A stretch of 11,744 nucleotides of DNA from positions 1 through 11,744 of the forward strand of contig CAZVUW010000099.1 in NCBI GenBank assembly GCA_964629825.1. The letters are read 5' to 3'. Position 1 is the stretch's first letter; each line of letters begins with the position of its first letter. Made by a program: the position numbers and the translations under genes. The stretch is from CAZVUW01 sp964629825. GTDB taxonomy: Bacteria; Actinomycetota; Nitriliruptoria; Euzebyales; Egibacteraceae. A model generated the notes under the pieces. That model searched no databases and was not told the origin of the DNA. It worked only from the letters and a program-made list of their open reading frames with translations. Positions 7,302-11,744 of this stretch are shown here, piece by piece.

Positions 7302-7331
7302 GGCCGCCGCCGGTTCGGCCCGTCGGCGGCC
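7302..7331. terminator. Inverted repeat between convergent genes, probable bidirectional terminator
   Basis: GGCCGCCG (7302-7309) and CGGCGGCC (7324-7331) are exact complements around a 14-base loop; a nested GCCG-GTT-CGGC hairpin (7309-7319) is an alternative fold. It lies in the 80-base gap between the stop of glyS and the stop of the minus-strand gene, so it could halt transcription from both sides. There is no U-tract on either strand. Confidence 0.45.
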
Positions 7332-7366
7332 GCGGTCCGGGCGTCCGGTGGTCGGTACCCCCGCCC

Positions 7367-7714
7367 TCAGTGCCAGGGGTCCCAGCGCCGGTAGGGATCG
7401 GTCGGCCGGTCCGGCTGCGCGGGTTCGTCTGCGGTCGGCGGACCGGCCAGCCGGGCGGCGCGCAGCTCGTCTACCGCCTCGTTGAGGCGGTCGGTCCGGG
7501 TCAGCAGTTGGGCGAGGGCTCGGCTGGCCCAGGCGGCCAGGCGCAGCGCCGCCCCGGCGACGAAGGCCAGCGCCCAGGCCACCACGGCGAAGGCCGCCTG
7601 GCCATCGCGGAACAGCAGCCCTCCGGCCACGATCCCGGCGATCCCGGCTGCGTAGACCAGCGCGTCGGCGACGCGGGCGGCGGTGATGAGCTCTGAGGGC
7701 TTGACCGGCTCCAT
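7367..7714 (-). CDS. Small two-helix membrane protein of unknown function
   Basis: I do not recognise a named family. The 115-residue product has a short polar N-terminus and two predicted membrane helices (about 16-35 and 39-60) separated by a tight Arg-Asp-Gly turn. A basic/amphipathic helix follows (about 61-90: RALAQLLTRTDRLNEAVDEL), then a Pro-, Asp- and Arg-rich tail ending in RRWDPWH. This suggests a helical-hairpin membrane anchor with a cytoplasmic helical tail. ATG at 7714 (minus strand) was chosen because AAGGAG (7725-7720) lies five bases upstream and the composition becomes non-coding further upstream, although the frame stays open to 8026. It converges on glyS and is divergent from dnaG, with 183 bases between the start codons. 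A possible -10 element TAGCAT lies on the minus strand at 7755-7750. Confidence 0.75.
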   Translation of the reverse strand: MEPVKPSELITAARVADALVYAAGIAGIVAGGLLFRDGQAAFAVVAWALAFVAGAALRLAAWASRALAQLLTRTDRLNEAVDELRAARLAGPPTADEPAQPDRPTDPYRRWDPWH

Positions 7715-7861
7715 CGCGTCTCCTTCCGGCTCGGTCGGCCGCGCGTCCGATGCTACGGCCACGCCCGCGGGCCCACCGGGCGGCCTGCGCGCCGACCGGT
7801 CGGGGCATGACCCGGTTTCCACGGTTCGCCCGGTCCGCCCATGAGCGGGCGGTGGGCGACG

Positions 7862-7867
7862 TACACT
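7862..7867 (+). promoter_or_regulatory. dnaG: Candidate -10 element for dnaG
   Basis: TACACT lies 30 bases upstream of the chosen GTG start and would give a leader of roughly 25 bases. No good -35 is visible at 16-18 bases upstream. A 6-bp inverted repeat CCGCCC/GGGCGG (7835-7840, 7847-7852) occupies the -35 side and might be an operator or chance GC structure. The rest of the divergent gap (7715-7897) shows no other recognisable site. Confidence 0.35.
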
Positions 7868-7897
7868 CGCGCCGCGAAGGCGGAGAGGACGGTGCCT

Positions 7898-9748
7898 GTG
7901 GCCGGTCGCATCAACGACGAGGACATCCAGGTCCTTCGCGAACGCGCCGACATCGTCGCCGTCATCGGCGACTACACGGCTCTGCGGCGCGCCGGGTCGC
8001 GGCTGAAGGGCCTGTGCCCCTTCCACCGCGAGAAGACCCCGTCGTTCTCAGTCGACCCCGCCCGGTCCTACTGGCACTGCTTCGGCTGCGGAGAGGGCGG
8101 TGATGTCTACAGCTTCCTGCAGAAGGCCGAGGCGCTGACCTTCCCCGAGGCCGTCGAGCGCCTCGCGCGCCTGGTCGGCTACGAGCTGCGCTACGCCGAG
8201 CTCACCCCCGGGCAGCGCAAGGCCCTCGGGCGCCGCACCCGCCTGGTCGAGGCGCTCGCCGCCGCGTGCGACTACTACCGCGAACAGCTCGCCGGCCCGT
8301 CCGGGGCTCCGGCGCGGGCCTACCTCGCATCCCGCGGCCTGGACGAGACCGCCGCCGAGCGCTTCCTGCTCGGCTGGGCGCCGGAGGCCTGGGATGGCCT
8401 GGTCCGTCACCTCGGGGGCCGCGGGTTCGAGCACGCCGACCTCGTCGCCGCGGGGCTGGCCTCGGAGGGCCGGAGGGGTCTGATCGACCGGTTCCGCGGC
8501 CGGGTGATCTTCCCGATCCTGGAGCGCGGCGGCCGCGACGTCGTGGCCTTCGGCGGCCGGATCCTGCCCGGTGCCGCTCCCGAGGCGAGCGCGCGCGGCA
8601 GCCCTCCGCCGAAGTACATCAACTCTGCCGAGAGCGAGGTCTACCGCAAGTCCGAGGTCCTGTACGCCCTCAACTGGGCCCGGGCCGAGATCCAGAGCCG
8701 CCGCACCGCCCTGGTCGTCGAGGGCTACATGGACGTCATCGCCCTGCACCTGGCGGGCGTCCGCAACGCCGTCGCCACCTGCGGAACGGCGCTGACCGCC
8801 GAGCACTTCCGCCAGCTCGAGAAGTTCGCCCCCAGGGTGGTTCTGGCGCTCGACGCCGACGCCGCCGGCTTCGCCGCGGCCGAGCGCGCCCGCGAGCTGG
8901 CCGAGGAGGCCGGCGTGCGGGAGGTCGGCGTCCTGCCGCTGCCCGAGGGCCGCGACCCGGCCGACCTCGCCGCTGAAGGCCGACAGGCGGTGATCGCGGC
9001 GCTGGAGGGGGTCAAGACCGCGGTCGAGTTCCAGATCGAGCACCTGCTGCGCGAGGCGCCCACGGACACGCCCGAGGCGCAGGTGGCAGCCTATCGGCGC
9101 ACCTTCCCCCTGCTCGCGCGGCTGCCGGACCGCTTCCTCCGCTTCACCTACATCCGAGACATCGTGGCGCCCGCGGTGCGCCTGTCGGCCGATCGCATCG
9201 AACGAGAGCTCGACGAGCATCTGGCTGAGGCCGACCGGAGCGCGGCCGCGCCGGTGCGGTCTGCACCGGAGCCGTCGGTGACACGCCTGGCCGGCGTGCT
9301 GGATCAGACCGCCAAGCCGCAGATGCTGCTCGAGCGCGAGGTGCTGCGGATGGCCCTCCAGCATCCGCACCTCCTGCCGGTGGAGTGGAAGCAGGTGCGG
9401 CCGGAGGACTTCACCGCCCCGGTGTCGCGCGAGCTGTTCGCGGCCCTGGCGGATGCGCCGAGCGGCGATCTGGCGGCGGTGCTGGAGCGCATGCCCGACG
9501 AGGACTCCCGCGCGCGGGTGCGCGCCCTGGCGCTGTCCGAGCCGACCATCGAGCCGGATCCCGCCCATGTCCACGAGCTGGTCGTGCGCCTGCGCGCCGC
9601 GACGGTGCAGCGCGAGATCGACGAGGTCCTCGCCCAGCTCCGGGAGGTCAACGCGGACACAGATCCCGAGCGCAACCGCGCCCTGCTGCTCCGGCACGCG
9701 CAGCTGGAGCGCACCCGGCGGGAGCTCGTCGAGGGGGAGGAAACGTGA
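7898..9748 (+). CDS. dnaG: DNA primase
   Basis: This 616-residue primase would synthesise the RNA primers for lagging-strand replication in partnership with the replicative helicase. The N-terminal zinc-binding domain has the CHC2 ligands Cys40, His43, Cys61 and Cys64 (CPFHREKTPSF and WHCFGCGEGGD). The RNA-polymerase core follows, with FGGRIL (218-223) and PKYINSAESEVYRKSEVLYAL-type motif (238-257). The TOPRIM metal site comprises Glu275 in VVEGYMDV and Asp319/Asp321 in LALDADAAG. The C-terminal part (about 400-616) is a helicase-interaction region of variable sequence. I chose GTG 7898 because it yields the typical actinobacterial start MAGRI and has GGAGAGGA (7882-7889) eight bases upstream. 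GTG 7892 and ATG 7841 are also in frame, but the first is too close to the ribosome site and the second precedes the likely promoter element. The sigma gene follows after 22 bases. Confidence 0.97.
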   Translation: MAGRINDEDIQVLRERADIVAVIGDYTALRRAGSRLKGLCPFHREKTPSFSVDPARSYWHCFGCGEGGDVYSFLQKAEALTFPEAVERLARLVGYELRYAELTPGQRKALGRRTRLVEALAAACDYYREQLAGPSGAPARAYLASRGLDETAAERFLLGWAPEAWDGLVRHLGGRGFEHADLVAAGLASEGRRGLIDRFRGRVIFPILERGGRDVVAFGGRILPGAAPEASARGSPPPKYINSAESEVYRKSEVLYALNWARAEIQSRRTALVVEGYMDVIALHLAGVRNAVATCGTALTAEHFRQLEKFAPRVVLALDADAAGFAAAERARELAEEAGVREVGVLPLPEGRDPADLAAEGRQAVIAALEGVKTAVEFQIEHLLREAPTDTPEAQVAAYRRTFPLLARLPDRFLRFTYIRDIVAPAVRLSADRIERELDEHLAEADRSAAAPVRSAPEPSVTRLAGVLDQTAKPQMLLEREVLRMALQHPHLLPVEWKQVRPEDFTAPVSRELFAALADAPSGDLAAVLERMPDEDSRARVRALALSEPTIEPDPAHVHELVVRLRAATVQREIDEVLAQLREVNADTDPERNRALLLRHAQLERTRRELVEGEET

Positions 9749-9770
9749 TGGTCGCAGGAACGGGGCTGCT

Positions 9771-11108
9771 ATGAGCAACCACATAGCGCCGGACGGCACG
9801 GCCGGGGTACGTCGGCTGCGGGTGCTTCCCGACCCGCCGGATGACGACCCCGAGGTAGCGGTCCGGGACGGCGCCAGCGGCTCCCCGGACCCGGCCACCG
9901 CGCTGCTCGAGCTGCGCGCGGTCACGGATCTGCTGCACCTCGGGCGGACGCGCGGCTACCTGACCACCGAGGACGTCGACGAGACCGTCGCCGAGCACGA
10001 GCTCGACGGGCCTCAGGTGAAGGCGCTCGGGGACCTGCTGAGCAACGAGCGCATCGAGGTCCTGCCGGAGCCGCCCGAGGACCAGGTGGTCGTGCTCGAC
10101 GACGACGCCGCGGAGCCCGAGGACGACGACTCCGTCGCGCCCTTCGAGGTGCCCAGGGGTCCGCGGCCCGCTCCCGAGGAGTGGCCGGAGTCACGCAGCA
10201 CCCAGGACCCGGTCCGCATGTACCTGCGGGAGATCGGGCGGGTGCCGCTGCTGACGGCCGAGGAGGAGGTCGATCTCGCCAAGCGCTACGAGGCCGGGCT
10301 CGTGGCGACGGAGCGGCTGCGCCAGTCCGAGGGGCTGAGCACCGAGCAGCGCCAGATCCTGCGGCGCATCGAGCGCTACGGACAGCTGTCCAAGCGCCGG
10401 CTGGTCGAGTCCAACCTGCGCCTGGTCGTGTCGATCGCGAAGCGCTATGTGGGCCGCGGCCTGCTGTTCCTCGACCTGATCCAGGAGGGCAACCTCGGCC
10501 TGATCCGCGCGGTCGAGAAGTTCGACTACCGGCGCGGCTACAAGTTCTCCACGTATGCGACCTGGTGGATCCGCCAGGCACTCACGCGGGCGATCGCGGA
10601 CCAGGCCAGGACCATCCGCATCCCGGTGCACATGGTGGAGACGATCAACAAGTGCGCGCGCGTGCAGCGTCAGCTCGCCCAGGTCCTCGGCCGGGACCCG
10701 ACGCCCGAGGAGATCGGGCGCGAGATGGATCTGCCCGCGGACCGCGTGCGCGAGATCCAGCGCATCTCCCAGGACCCGGTCAGCCTCGAGACCCCGGTGG
10801 GGGAGGAGGAGGACTCGAGCCTCGGGGACTTCCTCGAGGACACCGAGGCGATCGTCCCCGCCGACGCGGCGAGCTTCATGCTGATGCAGGAGCAGATCGC
10901 CGGCATCCTGCACACCCTGTCGGAGCGCGAGCAGCGCGTCATCGAGCTCCGCTTCGGCATGCGCGACGGACGCCCCCGGACCCTCGAGGAGGTCGGCGAG
11001 GCCTTCGGGGTCACCCGGGAGCGGATCCGTCAGATCGAGTCGAAGACCCTGTCCAAGCTGCGCCACCCGTCGCGCAGCCAGCAGCTCAAGGACTACCTGG
11101 TCGAGTAG
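9771..11108 (+). CDS. rpoD: RNA polymerase primary sigma factor (sigma-70, RpoD/SigA)
   Basis: This 445-residue protein directs RNA polymerase to housekeeping promoters. A region 1.1-like domain is present (about 52-98: LLHLGRTRGYLTTEDVDETV and following), then an acidic linker. Region 1.2 covers DPVRMYLREIGRVPLLTAEE (146-165). Regions 2.1-2.4 run from LVESNLRLVVSIAKRYVGRG (211-230) through DLIQEGNLGLIRAVEKFDY (235-253) to the -10-recognition helix YATWWIRQALTRAI (262-275). Region 3 spans about 280-360, and region 4 ends with the -35-binding helix-turn-helix TLEEVGEAFGVTRERIRQIE (404-423). The presence of region 1.1 and full region 2.4/4.2 conservation marks it as primary rather than alternative. 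ATG 9771 has AGGAA (9756-9760) ten bases upstream, a modest site; the 22-base gap after dnaG implies co-transcription. Confidence 0.96.
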   Translation: MSNHIAPDGTAGVRRLRVLPDPPDDDPEVAVRDGASGSPDPATALLELRAVTDLLHLGRTRGYLTTEDVDETVAEHELDGPQVKALGDLLSNERIEVLPEPPEDQVVVLDDDAAEPEDDDSVAPFEVPRGPRPAPEEWPESRSTQDPVRMYLREIGRVPLLTAEEEVDLAKRYEAGLVATERLRQSEGLSTEQRQILRRIERYGQLSKRRLVESNLRLVVSIAKRYVGRGLLFLDLIQEGNLGLIRAVEKFDYRRGYKFSTYATWWIRQALTRAIADQARTIRIPVHMVETINKCARVQRQLAQVLGRDPTPEEIGREMDLPADRVREIQRISQDPVSLETPVGEEEDSSLGDFLEDTEAIVPADAASFMLMQEQIAGILHTLSEREQRVIELRFGMRDGRPRTLEEVGEAFGVTRERIRQIESKTLSKLRHPSRSQQLKDYLVE

Positions 11109-11118
11109 GCGAGGTCCC

Positions 11119-11388
11119 CTACGGGGCGAAGCTGCCGTTACCGGCGTCGCTGCTGCCGCCGCGCACCATCGAGGTGACCTTCTCGGCGCCCTCGGAGGCC
11201 TTGCGCTCGATCGTCTCGCTGACGCGGCTGGCCGCCACGCGGACGTCCTCGCCGAGCTGCTGGGCCGGCTGGGACCTCGAGATCGAGCCCCACATCTGCA
11301 TGAGCTCGTCGTAGCGCTCCCGGCCGGCCTTGGCGCCGAGCACGTAGCCCACGCAGAACCCGACAAGAAGGCCGAATCTCATCCGCAT
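11119..11388 (-). CDS. Small membrane-anchored YtxH-like protein
   Basis: The 89-residue product starts with a single membrane helix of glycine-rich character (MRMRFGLLVGFCVGYVLGAK, 1-20) followed by AGRERYDEL. This arrangement resembles the small YtxH-type or actinobacterial 'GYVLGaraGRERY' proteins. Residues 45-75 form a charged amphipathic helix (EDVRVAASRVSETIERKASE), and the tail is Gly/Ser-rich. The function of such proteins is not established; an envelope-associated helical scaffold is a guess. ATG 11388 (minus strand) was selected because AGGAG (complement of 11395-11399) lies six bases upstream; the next in-frame ATG is at 11382, and an upstream ATG at 11427 lacks a good site. It is convergent with the sigma gene, with only ten bases between the two stop codons. 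Confidence 0.8.
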   Translation of the reverse strand: MRMRFGLLVGFCVGYVLGAKAGRERYDELMQMWGSISRSQPAQQLGEDVRVAASRVSETIERKASEGAEKVTSMVRGGSSDAGNGSFAP

Positions 11389-11487
11389 GTCCTGCTCCTG
11401 TTCGGTGGCTGGATCCTTGCGGCCCAACGTTTCCGGTCACACCGGCGATCAACCCTCCGAGCGGCCATAGGGGGTCGGGTGCTCGGC

Positions 11488-11493
11488 TATACT
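11488..11493 (+). promoter_or_regulatory. -10 element for tRNA-Asn
   Basis: TATACT is close to the TATAAT consensus and stands out in GC-rich surroundings, 11 bases before the mature tRNA 5' end, giving a very short 5' leader. No clear -35 is visible at the usual distance. The remainder of 11389-11487 contains only the leader of the minus-strand gene. Confidence 0.6.
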
Positions 11494-11504
11494 CGCCCCT
11501 GCGT

Positions 11505-11577
11505 TCCGGGGTAGCTCAGTTGGTAGAGCATCCGACTGTTAATCGGACGGTCGCCGGTTCGAGCCCGGCCCCCGGAG
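11505..11577 (+). tRNA. tRNA-Asn (anticodon GUU)
   Basis: A complete 73-base cloverleaf is visible. The acceptor stem is TCCGGGG (11505-11511) with CCCCGGA (11570-11576); the D-stem is GCTC/GAGC. The anticodon stem TCCGA/TCGGA encloses loop CTGTTAA, with anticodon GTT at 11538-11540. The variable loop is five bases, and the T-arm is GCCGG-TTCGAGC-CCGGC. The discriminator base is G77 of the local block (11577). The CCA end is not encoded (CTA follows), so it must be added after transcription. Confidence 0.98.
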
Positions 11578-11594
11578 CTAGCGTCCACGCAAAG

Positions 11595-11627
11595 GCCCTC
11601 TCACTTCCCCCGGTGAGGGGGCTTCTT
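11595..11627 (+). terminator. Intrinsic terminator after tRNA-Asn
   Basis: GCCCTCTCAC (11595-11604) pairs with GTGAGGGGGC (11613-11622), ten pairs with one G-U, around an 8-base loop. The run TTCTT (11623-11627) follows at once. It lies 17 bases past the tRNA and separates it from the next tRNA gene. It is the best-formed intrinsic terminator in the window. Confidence 0.85.
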
Positions 11628-11656
11628 GCATCCTGCCCGCCGCCCCAGACGTGCGG

Positions 11657-11662
11657 TAACTT
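11657..11662 (+). promoter_or_regulatory. Candidate -10 element for the CAU tRNA gene
   Basis: TAACTT lies eight bases before the mature 5' end of the next tRNA and after the terminator, so a separate promoter is required here if the terminator is efficient. No convincing -35 is seen at 16-18 bases upstream. Confidence 0.35.
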
Positions 11663-11670
11663 CGGCGTCC

Positions 11671-11743
11671 GGGCCTGTAGCTCAGCGGTTAGAGCAGCGG
11701 ACTCATAATCCGTCGGTCGCGGGTTCGAACCCCGCCGGGCCCA
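11671..11743 (+). tRNA. tRNA with CAU anticodon, probably tRNA-Ile2
   Basis: A complete 73-base cloverleaf ends one base before the window edge. The acceptor stem is GGGCCTG (11671-11677) with CGGGCCC (11736-11742), one U-G pair, and the discriminator is A (11743). The anticodon loop is CTCATAA with CAT at 11704-11706; the T-arm is GCGGG-TTCGAAC-CCCGC. It is not initiator tRNA: it has a paired G1-C72 and no GGG/CCC anticodon stem. Consecutive C4-G69 and C5-G68 pairs are the features known to let the lysidine synthetase TilS recognise tRNA-Ile2 in place of elongator tRNA-Met. The 8-base D-loop also resembles E. coli tRNA-Ile2. Elongator tRNA-Met remains the alternative. Whether CCA is encoded cannot be told, as only its first base is in view. 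Confidence 0.9.
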
Positions 11744-11744
11744 C

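Noticed and set aside
5463..7808. A 781-codon open frame on the minus strand, antisense to the end of the ATPase gene and to glyS
   Set aside because: It lies opposite well-supported genes and its product is a low-complexity Arg/Ala/Val/Leu-rich sequence, the usual by-product of high GC at third positions.
8048..9925. A 625-codon open frame on the minus strand opposite dnaG
   Set aside because: It is antisense to a primase with all motifs intact, has no recognisable domain and shows the composition of a GC shadow frame.
11116..11126. CCCC-TAC-GGGG hairpin between the convergent sigma and YtxH-like genes
   Set aside because: A four-pair stem with a three-base loop and no U-tract is too weak to call in GC-rich DNA.
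1..11744. CRISPR arrays, transposons, phage genes or long direct repeats
   Set aside because: I saw no repeated units, terminal inverted repeats, transposase or integrase motifs; composition is uniform across the window.

Overview
The window is high-GC DNA (strong G/C bias at third codon positions, GTG/TTG starts, AGGAG-type ribosome sites). It fits a chromosomal segment of an actinobacterium, probably a deep-branching lineage rather than Streptomyces or Mycobacterium, because dnaG is followed directly by the primary sigma gene. The phylum is inferred from protein flavour and GC content; no rRNA is present. Nothing looks mobile: there are no transposases, integrases, phage genes or CRISPR repeats.

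Layout. (1) 1-1058: the 3' end of an aldehyde dehydrogenase gene, overlapping by one base a second, much shorter aldehyde dehydrogenase homologue that has lost the catalytic domain. (2) 1216-5777: a four-gene ABC importer of the general L-amino-acid (Aap/polar amino acid) type: lipoprotein binding protein, two permeases and an ATPase. A likely promoter lies in front, a strong hairpin sits between the binding-protein gene and the permeases, and another follows the ATPase. (3) 5844-7286: single-chain glycyl-tRNA synthetase. (4) 7367-7714, minus strand: a small two-helix membrane protein, convergent with glyS. (5) 7898-11108: dnaG (primase) and the primary sigma factor gene in tandem, 22 nt apart, a core of the macromolecular-synthesis operon. 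(6) 11119-11388, minus strand: a small YtxH-like membrane-anchored protein, convergent with the sigma gene. (7) 11505-11743: tRNA-Asn(GUU), an intrinsic terminator, and a CAU-anticodon tRNA that I read as tRNA-Ile2, a TilS substrate, rather than elongator tRNA-Met.

How the parts work together: the Aap system would import amino acids using ATP; GlyRS and the tRNAs serve translation; DnaG and sigma-A serve replication priming and housekeeping transcription. The aldehyde dehydrogenase pair belongs to a catabolic operon that extends left of the window. This is mostly a housekeeping region and I found no convincing new multi-gene system. The items most worth a second look are the catalytically dead partner of the aldehyde dehydrogenase, the strong intercistronic hairpin in the transporter operon, the altered cysteine spacing in GlyRS, and the identity of the CAU tRNA.
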